64,000 bases of DNA, from NCBI GenBank assembly GCA_023435725.1, contig JAEYRD010000242.1:1-64000 (forward strand). The letters run 5' to 3'. This stretch comes from Pseudomonadota bacterium (GTDB lineage: Bacteria; Pseudomonadota; Alphaproteobacteria; Rhizobiales; Xanthobacteraceae). The translations under genes were made by a program, and so were the position numbers. Below the pieces are notes generated by a model. That model did no database searches. It worked only from the letters and a program-made list of their open reading frames with translations, and was not told where the DNA came from. This document shows, one piece after another, positions 18,170 through 27,423 of the stretch. The first letter of the stretch is position 1, and each line of letters opens with the position of its first letter.

Positions 18170-20707
18170 TTAGTAGCGGGCCGAAATGACCAGGTACGCG
18201 GCCCGGCCCGGCGCTTCGAGCACGAACGGCGCAGCGCTCTGGTAGAGAGCGTCATAGTAGCGCTTGTCGAAGATGTTGTTCACGAACAGCTTCAATTGCC
18301 AGTTCTTGTTGATCTTCGCCTCCGCGAACACGTCGAACCGCCAATAGCTCGGGATTGACGTTCCCTGGTTGGCCGCGAGGAACGTGCCGCCATAGATCTT
18401 CGACCGGTAGACGGCCTGACCGCCGAGCTCCCAGACATCCGTCAACTGATACTTGCTGAGCATGCTGAATGACTGATGTGCCACGTTCGCGAGGGGCAGA
18501 CCAACGTTGCTGATGTAGAGATTCGTGTTGGCCGGCGGGATCAACGATTTCGTCACCTCCGACTGCATCAGGACGAGACCGCCGAACACACTCCACTTGT
18601 CGGTGATCTTGCCGCCAACTCCCAGGTCAATACCGCGAATGCGATAAGCAGCGCCCGCGCTGATGCAGGAGACATTCCCTGACGTAGCCGTGTAGGGGCA
18701 TGCTGCAGTAGCAGTGGCTGCCGTGACGTTACGCGACTCGCGGGCATTTTCCTTTTCTGTCTGGAACAGCGCAGCTGTCAGCAGCAGATGCTGGTTGAAC
18801 AGCTCCCACTTCGTACCAAGTTCGATAGCCTTGTTCTTTTCCGGCCCGAATATCTGGGGAGGTGCGCCGTTCAAGACCGGCGCAAGGCCTCCGTACTGAA
18901 TGCTCGTACCGTCAAATTCGGCACCAACCGGGTTCGACGAGGTCGCATAGGCCGCGTAGACGCTTCCGTTCGGTGATGGCTTCAGCGTGACGCCGAGATT
19001 GAAATTCGGCATCCCGTAGTCCTGTTGTTGCTGGCCAAAAGCGTTCAGAGTTCCTCCGTTGACGTTGCCCCAGCCGTTCACCTTGATGTTATAGTCGTCG
19101 TAACGGACGCCACCGTTCAGGATCAGCAGGTCGTTATAATTGGCCGTATCCAGCGCGTAGACACTCTTGGTGTCGATCCGAATGTTTGTCGGTTTGCCAG
19201 TAAGGCCGGCGGGGATGCCGAACGGAAGGTACGTGTATTGTGGGTAGAACACGCTCACGCCCGACAGTGAGTTGCCGGTGAAGCCTCCTGGCAGTGCTTC
19301 CGAGGCAAGACCCGTATAGCTGTCGATCGACGACGTTTCGTGATCGTACTCAAAGCCGGCAAGCGCCGTGTGCTTGAACCCGACACCATCGCTGAACTTG
19401 TAGGTCGCCTCCGTCTGGTTGGCGATCACATCCGTTGCCTGATAGCGGCTTTGCGGATTGGCCGTAAGGGTCGATGCTGAGAGCGGAGTTTTGATCTGCG
19501 GATTTTCCGGGAGCGTTCCGATGTAGTTTTGAGTGGAGTGAGAATCCCGGAACCTGTTGGTGAGAAGCAGATCGGGCGTGACCTGCACTTCGGCGTTGAG
19601 TGAACCGATGTCCTGGCCAGTCCGATAGAAGTCGCGATTGAGAAAACCGTACCAGTTCTTGCGGTTCGAGCCGAAATCCGGGAAGGGACCGCCTGCAGTC
19701 GTCGCCGTACTCGGCCGGTAGTACGGCACGCCGAAGTCCGGGTAGCCTGTCAGCTCGGTATGGATATAGCCGGCAGTGATTTTGACGGCATCGACCGGCT
19801 TCCAGTTGGTGGCGACGAAGGCGCCGTTGCGATCGTCGGTGACGTAACTACGCCCCGCGACATTGGCGTCCTGGAACAAGCCGCCGGCGCGAACGGCGAG
19901 CGTCGGATTGATCACCTGGTTGACGTCGAGCACCACACGCTTGGTCAGGTCGGTCCCGAACGTGCTGTCCATGTTATAGAAGCTGCCGGCGGTCGTCGCC
20001 TGCTTGGTCACGATGTTGATCGCGCCGCCAGCAGTGCCACGGCCGGCGAAAGACGACGCCGGACCGCGCAGAATCTCGACTTGCTCAGTGAAGAAGTTCT
20101 CGCGGACGCTGACGCCGGGGTCGCGCACCCCGTCAATGAAGATATCATTGCGAGCATCGAAGCCGCGAATGAAGAAGCGGTCGCCGAAAGCGTTGCCGCC
20201 CTCGCCCGTGCCGAGCGTCACGCCGGCCGTGCTCAGGATCGCCTGCTTCAGCGTCGTGGCGTTTTTGTCCTCGAGAACTTCCCTGGTGAGCACCGTTATC
20301 GATTTTGGTGTGTTGAGGATCGGCTCAGGAAATTTACCCGACGCCTGCACGCGCGTGGCCATGTAAGGAGCTGCCGGATTTGCGTATGGATCACGATCGG
20401 CTGCAAGCCCCCCCGCGGTGGGAACGACAGGCGTCTGCGTCGCTTGCTGGCTTCGCTGAGCCCGCCTCAAAGCATTGCGCGCACGGACTTGTTCTGGAGA
20501 CGGCTTCGATGTCACAGGGCGCGGCCTGGCAACGGGCGCCTCGACGGTGACAGGAGGAACCACTGTTTGCGCTTCAGCACCAGAAAATGAAGCCGCCGCG
20601 ATCAGCCCCGCAACTGCAGACATCTTTCCAGGGTTCTCTTCGACCGCCGCCTTGACCGCCGCGCCACTCACTCGAAGCGTTTTAGGAACCCGCGCACTCG
20701 CCACCAT
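18170..20707 (-). CDS. TonB-dependent siderophore receptor (catecholate / Fiu-like)
   Basis: Outer-membrane 22-strand barrel importing ferric siderophore with TonB energy. Seen: the signal-like segment MSAVAGLIAAASFSG ending near AEAQT, the plug domain with TPKSITVLTREVLEDKN and FFIRGFDARNDIFIDGVRD, EILRGPASSFAGRG and GGAINIVTK, and a C-terminal strand ending in aromatic Tyr (LVISARY). Starts are TTG 20758 or ATG 20707; the ATG is preferred, though the signal peptide itself begins later still. Fiu/PiuA-type features suggest catecholates. A candidate Irr/ICE box lies at 20826-20842. No inner-membrane transporter is adjacent. Confidence 0.92.
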   Translation of the reverse strand: MVASARVPKTLRVSGAAVKAAVEENPGKMSAVAGLIAAASFSGAEAQTVVPPVTVEAPVARPRPVTSKPSPEQVRARNALRRAQRSQQATQTPVVPTAGGLAADRDPYANPAAPYMATRVQASGKFPEPILNTPKSITVLTREVLEDKNATTLKQAILSTAGVTLGTGEGGNAFGDRFFIRGFDARNDIFIDGVRDPGVSVRENFFTEQVEILRGPASSFAGRGTAGGAINIVTKQATTAGSFYNMDSTFGTDLTKRVVLDVNQVINPTLAVRAGGLFQDANVAGRSYVTDDRNGAFVATNWKPVDAVKITAGYIHTELTGYPDFGVPYYRPSTATTAGGPFPDFGSNRKNWYGFLNRDFYRTGQDIGSLNAEVQVTPDLLLTNRFRDSHSTQNYIGTLPENPQIKTPLSASTLTANPQSRYQATDVIANQTEATYKFSDGVGFKHTALAGFEYDHETSSIDSYTGLASEALPGGFTGNSLSGVSVFYPQYTYLPFGIPAGLTGKPTNIRIDTKSVYALDTANYNDLLILNGGVRYDDYNIKVNGWGNVNGGTLNAFGQQQQDYGMPNFNLGVTLKPSPNGSVYAAYATSSNPVGAEFDGTSIQYGGLAPVLNGAPPQIFGPEKNKAIELGTKWELFNQHLLLTAALFQTEKENARESRNVTAATATAACPYTATSGNVSCISAGAAYRIRGIDLGVGGKITDKWSVFGGLVLMQSEVTKSLIPPANTNLYISNVGLPLANVAHQSFSMLSKYQLTDVWELGGQAVYRSKIYGGTFLAANQGTSIPSYWRFDVFAEAKINKNWQLKLFVNNIFDKRYYDALYQSAAPFVLEAPGRAAYLVISARY

Positions 20708-20825
20708 GGCCTGCCCCTGTGTCAATTTGTTGCCGCGCTGTTTCGACGCGCGTGACAAATTGCTTCACAGACAAGCTGGTGATCGGCAATGGCTTCTCGG
20801 CAACAAGCTCTTCGAAACAACCCGG

Positions 20826-20842
20826 TTTAAAGAGGTTCTAAC
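20826..20842. promoter_or_regulatory. Candidate ICE/Irr box upstream of the TonB receptor
   Basis: The 17 bases TTTAAAGAGGTTCTAAC match, with three mismatches in the arms, the rhizobial iron-control element TTTAGAA-N3-TTCTAAA as I recall it. It sits 68-119 bases upstream of the receptor start choices. The position fits iron control of a siderophore receptor; binding is inferred. Confidence 0.45.
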
Positions 20843-20987
20843 TCCATTCCGACCGTGCGCGTGGGTTAGATAACTTCAAGATACTGGGGACGGAATATCT
20901 ACGCTGTACCGGGGTTCCATGCGATTTCTCGGCGCACATTCCTCGCAGCGACGGTCGCCGCTGATCAATCAGGACAGCATCGCTGCC

Positions 20988-21329
20988 TCAATTCAAGCAG
21001 GGATCAATGGCAACAAGGAAGGCGAAAGCATACTTGGTGTCTTCACTCTGCAGTTCGTCCAGCCTGCGTTGCAATTGGAGCTTTGCAGCCTCATTGGCTC
21101 GGGCCGGCCTCACCATGCATTCGTCACACGCGCGAAAGAGCGCGGTTCCTCGGGACCGCATCCCCGCCAACTCTTCCAAGAGCCAATCTTCCGAAGCACG
21201 ATGGAATGCTGCCTGCAGCGAGGCCGCCTCTAGAACCAATATTGGCCTGCCGTTGATCTCGAGTGTGAAGCACGAGCTCTGCAGTTTGGCCGCCGCTCCT
21301 TCCTTTTGACGCTTGCCCGACGCCCTCAT
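20988..21329 (-). CDS. Hypothetical protein, 113 aa
   Basis: Not recognised. A soluble, mixed alpha/beta-looking protein: basic N-terminus, then FTLEINGRPILVLEAASLQAA, an acidic helix (FHRASEDWLLEELAGM), two Cys in RACDECMV, and a charged helix (LQLQRRLDELQSED). Start ATG 21329 is preceded by GGGGA. The segment FTLEINGRPIL followed by amphipathic helices looks like real protein, whereas the overlapping plus-strand frames (20919-21233, 21007-21309) are Arg/Ser-rich and unlikely. It lies upstream of, and in the same direction as, the TonB receptor, separated by about 280 bases. Confidence 0.6.
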   Translation of the reverse strand: MRASGKRQKEGAAAKLQSSCFTLEINGRPILVLEAASLQAAFHRASEDWLLEELAGMRSRGTALFRACDECMVRPARANEAAKLQLQRRLDELQSEDTKYAFAFLVAIDPCLN

Positions 21330-21465
21330 GATGATTCCCCTATGGAAGGCGACCGTTTGGGTGACCTAGGTCGGGAATTATGCCTTTGGATCACCCCGGC
21401 AGCCGCGATTTATTCCTGGTCGGGTCGAACGAGGAAACTTTGATGACGCCCGCAACGGGTCGCAA

Positions 21466-21504
21466 GCCACCGACCAGGGGCAAGCCCGGTGACTTCCGCT
21501 TTGC
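21466..21504. repeat. Dispersed 39-nt repeat, copy 1
   Basis: Thirty-six of 39 bases match 24855-24893 in the same orientation, including 23 identical consecutive bases. Both copies lie in gene-poor gaps on either side of the gltS-kinase segment. They look like pieces of a dispersed intergenic repeat. Confidence 0.75.
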
Positions 21505-21596
21505 CGCGCCATCAAGCGACATAGAGCAAACCAGCAATCAGGTCAGCTACGGCTCAAAAAGCTGACTCGGCGAGCCTCGAAGTCGCCGGCGGCACA

Positions 21597-22811
21597 TCAG
21601 AGTGCGAGAAATACCTTGATTGCTATCACATTGATAATGTCGACGAAGAAGGCCGAGACCAACGGCAAGATGATGAAGGCGTTCGGTGATGGGCCGTACT
21701 GCTCAGTCACGGCGGTCATGCTTGCAATCGCGGTCGGCGTCGCCCCGAGACTAAGACCGGTAAATCCAGCACTCAGGACGGCGGCCTGGTAGTCGCGACC
21801 AAGCAGCGGGAACAGCACCATGACAATGAAGACCACGGCCACGACCGCCTGCACAGCGACGACAACCAATAAAGGCCCGGCGATTCCGACCAGGCTCCAG
21901 AGCTGCATGCTCATCAGCGACATCGCAAGGAATACCGAGAGCGCGTATTCGGAAATGAGCGTCAATGTTGGCGAGCGCGCGGGCCACGGCAGCTTTGGGA
22001 AGATCAAGGGGATCGTGTTGGATAATATGATGCCCACGATGAGGCACGGCACGAAGAGCGGTAGCTTGATGCCAAACTCGGTGATCAACTTGTGCAGCGA
22101 ATATCCGATGATCACGACGAGATTGATCACGAGAAGGGTATACATCAAGCGCGTCTTGTTGATTACCGCGGCATCCGCGTCGCGAGTTGTCGCGGCGGTG
22201 CCCTCCGCGGGAATCGAGGGGACGAGCTTTCGACGCTCGATCAGAAATTTGGCGATCGGTCCGCCCAGCAGGCTCGCCACGATCAAGCCAAGCGTCGCCA
22301 CTGCCGTGCCGGTTTCGACCGCAACGGGAAATCCATGCTCGGCCGCGATCGCGGGCGCCCACGCGATTGTCGTGCCGTGCCCCCCGACCAGCGCGATAGA
22401 CCCCATGATCACCCCGGCCGCCGAGGGCAGGCCAAACAGCGAAGCGCCCAGCGTTCCGACGACGTTCTGCAAGAAGACGAAAATCGTTGTCAGCATGCAC
22501 AAGACGGCCAGCGCTCGTCCGCCGGCAAGCAGATCGGACAATCGGGAATTGATACCGACCGCTGCGAAGAAAATGACCAGCAACCTGTCGCGGGCGGTCA
22601 TCTCGAAGTCGACCGCCAAGCCGGTTGCGGCATAAAAGGCCCACACGGCAACTGCCGCAAGAAATCCACCGGCCACCGGCTCCGGGATGTTGTATTTGCG
22701 CAGAAACGCGACCCGTTGTGTCACAATCACGCCGGCGAAATAGACGAGCAGACCGAGCGTAAACGTCAGGAAATCCGGTACGACAAGCGAGTTCGCCGCT
22801 GGTGTCATCAT
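21597..22811 (-). CDS. gltS: Sodium/glutamate symporter GltS
   Basis: Inner-membrane Na+-coupled glutamate carrier of the ESS family, 404 aa, the usual length. About ten hydrophobic segments form two inverted repeats, each with a Gly-rich re-entrant loop: GSIALVGGHGTTIAWAP near residue 140 and AGFTGLSLGATPTAIASM near residue 350. The N-terminus YNIPEPVAGGFLAA is also family-typical. ATG 22811 is preferred. It stands alone, flanked by gene-poor sequence on both sides, so regulation is not evident. Confidence 0.92.
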   Translation of the reverse strand: MMTPAANSLVVPDFLTFTLGLLVYFAGVIVTQRVAFLRKYNIPEPVAGGFLAAVAVWAFYAATGLAVDFEMTARDRLLVIFFAAVGINSRLSDLLAGGRALAVLCMLTTIFVFLQNVVGTLGASLFGLPSAAGVIMGSIALVGGHGTTIAWAPAIAAEHGFPVAVETGTAVATLGLIVASLLGGPIAKFLIERRKLVPSIPAEGTAATTRDADAAVINKTRLMYTLLVINLVVIIGYSLHKLITEFGIKLPLFVPCLIVGIILSNTIPLIFPKLPWPARSPTLTLISEYALSVFLAMSLMSMQLWSLVGIAGPLLVVVAVQAVVAVVFIVMVLFPLLGRDYQAAVLSAGFTGLSLGATPTAIASMTAVTEQYGPSPNAFIILPLVSAFFVDIINVIAIKVFLAL

Positions 22812-23085
22812 GTCTCGCTGCTGTCGGATCGCACGCTCGCGATTTGATTGGCCGAGCTCTCCTTAACGCCAGAGCATGTCTGAAATGGGGGCAGAAGCGG
22901 AAGTCAGGGGTTGCCGGAGGCTTGGTCCGCTTTGTCTTCGATATCGGACATGCCAAGGGCTTTCACTGTACGTCGGCTCAGGACCAACAGCGGTCATCTG
23001 AACTCCTGCGCCGAACCCGAAGACTCGCTTCATTTCAACCATCACGGGCATCTCTTCCTTAACTAGCGCTCTTCATTATCATCAG

Positions 23086-23699
23086 ATGGACATACTCGCC
23101 GTTCTCGCCTTTGTTTGGGCGTTGATCTACGCAATGCTCTTTTTACCTGCACGGAAGGCCGGCACGTGGATTGCCCGCCCCGTTGATGGCTTGGCAGGCA
23201 CGAGCTTTAGTATCCTGTGTTGCTTCGTGCTTGCGTGGAGCGTTGTCATCTTCGTCTGGCTCGCGCTGAGGGGCGGCGGCCGCGAAATAGTTTTTCCTAA
23301 GGTCAACGCCGACTACTTCCGCCTGTCTTCCGTCGCGGTCATCCTGCAACCTTCTTCGTCCTGATCACAGGGTACCTTCACGCAAGGATGATAGCAGGCA
23401 GCAGCACATTGGTTTCTCTCTTGCCCGAAAAATTCAAGAACGTCCTAGCAAACCTCTTTGCGCTTGCGGTGAGCATAGCCTTTTTAGGCTTTGCTGGCTG
23501 GTCATTATTGAGGTGGCTTGAGAGGGGACAAACAGCGTTGAGATCGATGTCGTTGACCGTTCCGTTCATGGTTGTGCTGGCGCTGGGCTTCATAATCGAA
23601 AGGTCATCGCTAAGAAGGAGCCTGAAAGCGGTCACACGGCTTGCGGTGCTCATCGTAACCCTTGCAGTCAGCTATTATTGGGTCCGCACGACCAGCTGA
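23086..23699 (+). pseudogene. Small four-helix membrane protein split by a frameshift
   Basis: Two open frames (23086-23364, 92 aa, and 23388-23699, 103 aa) appear to be halves of one protein of about 200 aa. The first half ends in a membrane segment (RLSSVAVIL). In the +2 frame the sequence just before the second ATG keeps reading as hydrophobic protein (ATFFVLITGYLHARM), so the break lies near 23330-23345. Joined, the product has about four membrane helices, a layout seen in TRAP small permeases (DctQ), but I see no decisive motif and no TRAP partner genes nearby. A sequencing error or two separate small genes remain possible. Confidence 0.5.
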
Positions 23700-23970
23700 A
23701 GGCTTTGACTGCGCTGCGGGCCAATGTCGGCTGTGGGACGCAGCTCCGTCGAAGGTCATGGCAGAGTGGTCCGCTCAGTTCCAGAGAACAGACCTAACCC
23801 AGCGGTCGAACGGCTTCCCATTTGGGCCACAACCGAACTTGGCACCATTTAGCGGCGTGGACGAAGGTCTCTGCAGGTTGAAAGGCGATCATAGTGTCTG
23901 GCGGCCCCGCGACGGGAGGGGTTCCTTTTTGCTCGCCGCCGGTGTTTTCTCTGCACGGCGGAGAACGGGC

Positions 23971-24783
23971 ATGCAGGGATCGCTGGGGGAAAAGATCGGT
24001 GAAGGCGCCTTCTCCGAAGCCTACGCCTGGGCACCCGGTCAGGTCGTTAAACTGTTCAAACCCGGCGTGCCGCGACGGATGCCCCGGTTCGAGGTGCGCA
24101 TGATCCGCGCCGTCCTCGCCGCCGGCGTCCCGGTGCCGGAGGTGTTCGGCGAGCTGACGCTGGAGGGACGTTTTGGGATCGTGCTGCAGCGCCTCGACGG
24201 ACCGACCCTGCTGCAGCTCTCGCGAACCGGCGCGGTGACGTTCGAGCAAGCGGGCGCGATCGTCGCGTCTCTGGCCATGTCCATTCACAAAATACAGCCG
24301 CCGCCGGAGGTTCTCTCCATACGTGACTATATGGAGGACTCGTTGCGGCTCGACGACGGCAAGGTCCCGAAGCACATCGCCACGGATATCCTCGCCCTGA
24401 TTGATCGCCTGCCGCCCGGCAACGGGCTTTGCCATTGCGACCTGAGTCCCGGCAACGTGATCATGACGGCGGAAGGCCCAAAGCTCGTAGACTGGGCCGC
24501 CGCTATGCGCGGGCCCGCCGCCCTCGACCTTGGGTTCTTGCATGTCGTCCTTTCCGAACTCGCCCCGGAAATAGCCGACAATCCCGAGCGGCCGCGCGCG
24601 ACCAATGCGGCGGCGCAATCCGAATATGCGCGGCTGGCCGGCATGTCTCTGGCGGAGCTGACGGCGGCAATGAAGCCGTATTTGCCCATTGTCCGTACCT
24701 TCGTCGTCCTCGGCAACGTGGTGCCTTCCTTGCGGGAGCGGCTGATCCAGCGCATCGAAGCGGGGTTGCGCTCGGAAGACTGA
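23971..24783 (+). CDS. Aminoglycoside phosphotransferase-family kinase
   Basis: Small-molecule kinase fold of 270 aa. Seen: Gly-rich loop GEGAFSEAYAW (residues about 10-20), VVKLFK with the ATP-binding Lys, the catalytic loop HCDLSPGN (His155, Asp157, Asn162) and the metal-binding LVDW (Asp174). This is the APH/choline-kinase layout, but antibiotic resistance should not be assumed; many relatives act on sugars, lipids or unknown substrates. ATG 23971 begins the domain. The frame is open back to 23662, but those residues are low in protein character and overlap the end of the split membrane protein. Confidence 0.78.
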   Translation: MQGSLGEKIGEGAFSEAYAWAPGQVVKLFKPGVPRRMPRFEVRMIRAVLAAGVPVPEVFGELTLEGRFGIVLQRLDGPTLLQLSRTGAVTFEQAGAIVASLAMSIHKIQPPPEVLSIRDYMEDSLRLDDGKVPKHIATDILALIDRLPPGNGLCHCDLSPGNVIMTAEGPKLVDWAAAMRGPAALDLGFLHVVLSELAPEIADNPERPRATNAAAQSEYARLAGMSLAELTAAMKPYLPIVRTFVVLGNVVPSLRERLIQRIEAGLRSED

Positions 24784-25129
24784 ACTCTTTTGGTCGCGCG
24801 CGAGCCGAAGTGGCCCGTCGAAGCGAGTCGTTAGTGTCTCCTTTGGGTCCACACGCCGCCGACCACGGTCAAGCCCGGTGACTTCCGCTTTGCGCGGAAA
24901 GCCGACGTCCATTGAGACATGTCCTGGTGAAGCCGGCGCGCGCCAAGCCTGAGGCAGTCGGAGCTGCGCCGATGATGACACTCTGCCGGTGTTTTGCCCG
25001 GCGTGTCAAACGGCTTCGTAAAACCAGCAAAGAATCGCGGCGACAGCCAAGCCATTGATTCAACTGCCCCCGGCTACTGTGCATGGGGTTGTTTTCGAGA
25101 TTTTTGTTTGCGGTCGCGAAAGTGGCCGC
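24784..25129. other. Gene-poor region with dispersed repeat copy 2
   Basis: About 346 bases between the kinase stop and the convergent lpsB-like stop. Only short, unlikely frames are present. Positions 24855-24893 are a second copy of the 39-nt repeat found at 21466-21504. I see no terminator with a T tract. Confidence 0.6.
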
Positions 25130-26167
25130 TCAGAGCAGCGGCCGATAGACCTCGCCGATCCGAGCCGCTTCCGCATCCAGGCTGAAACGTTCGAGCACCC
25201 TTGCCCTCCCGCGCTCGCCCATCGCAGTTGCGGCAGCTACATCGCGCATCAGCGGCTCGAGCGCCGCAGCCAGTGCATCGGCGTCGCCAGTCGGGATCAG
25301 CACGCCGGTCACGCCATCCTCGACCACGAGCTCGGCCGCGCCGGCGCGCGCGGCGACGAGCGCGCTGCCGGCCGCCATCGCCTCGATCAGCGTCAGGCCA
25401 AAACCCTCGTTGCGTGAGGTGAAGGCGTAAATCGTCAGCCGCTGATACCAGCGCTGCACCGCTTCGATCGGCAGCTCGCCGGTGACGACGATGCGCGATT
25501 GCAGGCCGGCGGCCTCGATGCGCTTCTTCAGGTCGTTGGCAAAGGGTATTTGCTCAGGCGTGACCTGGCCGACGATGACGGCGGTGAAATCCGGATAGCG
25601 CGGCAGCAATCGGCACATCGCATCGACGAAGACGTCGGTGCCCTTCTGCGCGCGCACGCGGCCGAAACAGCCGATCGCGTAGCGGCCGGGCAGCTCGGCT
25701 TCCGCGAAGGCTGCGGCGCGATCGACCGGCGGCACATAGACGTCGGTATCGACGCCATGCGGGATCACCGTCGCCTTCACCTTGAGAAACGAGGCCGAAA
25801 TGTCGGAGGTCGCGATGATCGCATCCATCCGCCGGATCAGCCAGCGCGTGATCCAGCTGTGACGCCGCTGCGCCGCCGAGGTGAACACGAGCTTGAGCGG
25901 CCAGCCGAGCGCGCGCAACAGCACGCCCGCGATCATCTCGTTATTGCGGCGCGCGTGCCAGATCAGCGGCGTCATGCGGCGCCAAAGTTTCAGGAGGTCG
26001 GCAGCGCTCAGGCGCGCAATCCCCTCCGGCGCGTTGGAGCCGAACCACGCGGCCCGAACCAGCTTCGCCAGGCGCGGCGCCACCATCCGGTTGGTCGCGG
26101 TGACCCCGGAATAGCGCCTGTGCAGATTTGGCACGATCACTTGCAGATCGCCGGGGGAATTCGCCAC
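25130..26167 (-). CDS. lpsB: LPS core glycosyltransferase, LpsB/LpcC-like (GT4)
   Basis: GT-B mannosyltransferase-type enzyme of the rhizobial LPS core, 345 aa. The sequence VPNLHRRYSGVTATNR at the N-terminus, WHARRNNEM, LVFTSAAQRRHSWITRWL, MDAIIATS, GCFGRVRAQKGTD and SRNEGFGLTLIEAMA follows the Sinorhizobium LpsB / Rhizobium LpcC pattern closely. The EGFGLTLIEAMA segment is the GT4 donor-sugar motif. It is convergent with the kinase gene and divergent from galE, which supplies UDP-galactose, so the two may serve the same polysaccharide. Sugar specificity is inferred from the family. Confidence 0.88.
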   Translation of the reverse strand: MANSPGDLQVIVPNLHRRYSGVTATNRMVAPRLAKLVRAAWFGSNAPEGIARLSAADLLKLWRRMTPLIWHARRNNEMIAGVLLRALGWPLKLVFTSAAQRRHSWITRWLIRRMDAIIATSDISASFLKVKATVIPHGVDTDVYVPPVDRAAAFAEAELPGRYAIGCFGRVRAQKGTDVFVDAMCRLLPRYPDFTAVIVGQVTPEQIPFANDLKKRIEAAGLQSRIVVTGELPIEAVQRWYQRLTIYAFTSRNEGFGLTLIEAMAAGSALVAARAGAAELVVEDGVTGVLIPTGDADALAAALEPLMRDVAAATAMGERGRARVLERFSLDAEAARIGEVYRPLL

Positions 26168-26291
26168 GTCATGCTCCGTTTAGCAGGCTCCCTATACGCA
26201 ACATTAAGCATAGTGACCAGTTCAGGGCTGCCGAAACCCCCTCTTCACCGCGCAGACGTTACATCAGCATTGATCGAAGACGGGTGAGACC

Positions 26292-27305
26292 ATGACTGTG
26301 CTAGTCACCGGCGGCGCCGGCTATATCGGAAGTCACACGGTCCTGGCGCTGGCAGAAGCCGGCGAGGACGTCGTGGTGATCGACGATCTCTCCACCGGTT
26401 TTTCCGCCTATTTGCCGGAAGGCGTGCCACTGTTCATTGGCGATGCCGGCGACGAGAACCTGGTCGAGGGCGTGATCGCCCAGCACAATATCGAGAGCAT
26501 CATCCATTTCGCCGGCTCGGTCGTCGTACCGGATTCGATGCGCGATCCGCTCGGCTACTACCGCAACAACTTCATGACCGCGCGCAACCTGCTCAATGTC
26601 GCAGTCAAGCGCGGCATCAAGCGCTTCATCTTCTCCTCGACCGCCGCCGTCTACGGCAATCCGGACCAGGTGCCGGTGCCCGAGCATGCGCCGACGCGGC
26701 CGCTGTCGCCCTACGGCTCGTCGAAGCTGATGACCGAGATCATGCTGCACGACGTCGCCTCGGCCTACGGCATGCAATATGTCGTGCTGCGCTACTTCAA
26801 CGTCGCCGGCGCGGACCCGCAGGCGCGCATTGGGCTAGCCACCGTCGGCGCCACGCATCTGCTCAAGATCGCAGTCGAGGCCGCAACCGGCCAGCGCGCC
26901 AAGATCGACGTGTTCGGCACCGACTACCCAACCCAGGACGGAAGCTGCATCCGCGACTTCATCCACGTCACGGACCTTTCGCAGGCCCATCGCTCGGCGC
27001 TGGCCCATTTGCGCAATGGCGGCGTCTCGACGACGCTGAATTGCGGCTACGGCCGCGGCTATTCGGTGCTTGAGACCATCGACGCGGTGCGCCGGGTTTC
27101 GGGGCGCAGTTTCGCGGTGCAATACGCTCCGCGCCGGCCGGGCGACATCATGACCATGATCGCCGACACCAGCCGCATCCGCCGCCTGCTCGACTGGAAA
27201 CCGCAATACGACGATCTCGAGACCATCGCCGCGCACGCCCTGGCGTGGGAGGACAAGCTGTTCCGCGAGCGCCATGGCGAACTCCGCCACGCCGTCTCGG
27301 CCTAG
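26292..27305 (+). CDS. galE: UDP-glucose 4-epimerase GalE
   Basis: Interconverts UDP-glucose and UDP-galactose; 337 aa, the normal length. Seen: VTGGAGYIGSHTVLAL Rossmann motif at the N-terminus, FSSTAAVYGNP, PYGSSKLMTE (YxxxK), LRYFNVAGADP and GSCIRDFIHVTDL, all GalE signatures. Start ATG 26292 follows a divergent 124-base gap from the lpsB-like gene. It lies just upstream of an MsbA-like exporter. Confidence 0.96.
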   Translation: MTVLVTGGAGYIGSHTVLALAEAGEDVVVIDDLSTGFSAYLPEGVPLFIGDAGDENLVEGVIAQHNIESIIHFAGSVVVPDSMRDPLGYYRNNFMTARNLLNVAVKRGIKRFIFSSTAAVYGNPDQVPVPEHAPTRPLSPYGSSKLMTEIMLHDVASAYGMQYVVLRYFNVAGADPQARIGLATVGATHLLKIAVEAATGQRAKIDVFGTDYPTQDGSCIRDFIHVTDLSQAHRSALAHLRNGGVSTTLNCGYGRGYSVLETIDAVRRVSGRSFAVQYAPRRPGDIMTMIADTSRIRRLLDWKPQYDDLETIAAHALAWEDKLFRERHGELRHAVSA

Positions 27306-27423
27306 ATTCCGTCCGGGCGCAAGCCCTTAATTGGGCTTGAAAAGCCCCGCTTTAGCGGGCACAGAGGCCATTCGATCCCTGACGCGCGGGCAGGCTTTTT
27401 CCTGTGCCGTCAATGGACTACGG

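Noticed and set aside
20919..21233. 104-aa plus-strand frame opposite the 113-aa hypothetical gene
   Set aside because: Ser/Arg-rich shadow; the minus-strand frame has better protein character and an ATG with upstream GGGGA.
21380..21565. 61-aa plus-strand frame
   Set aside because: Its central part is the dispersed 39-nt repeat, so it is unlikely to be a conserved gene.
23662..23970. N-terminal extension of the APH-type kinase
   Set aside because: The kinase domain starts at ATG 23971; the extension is low-quality sequence overlapping the split membrane protein.
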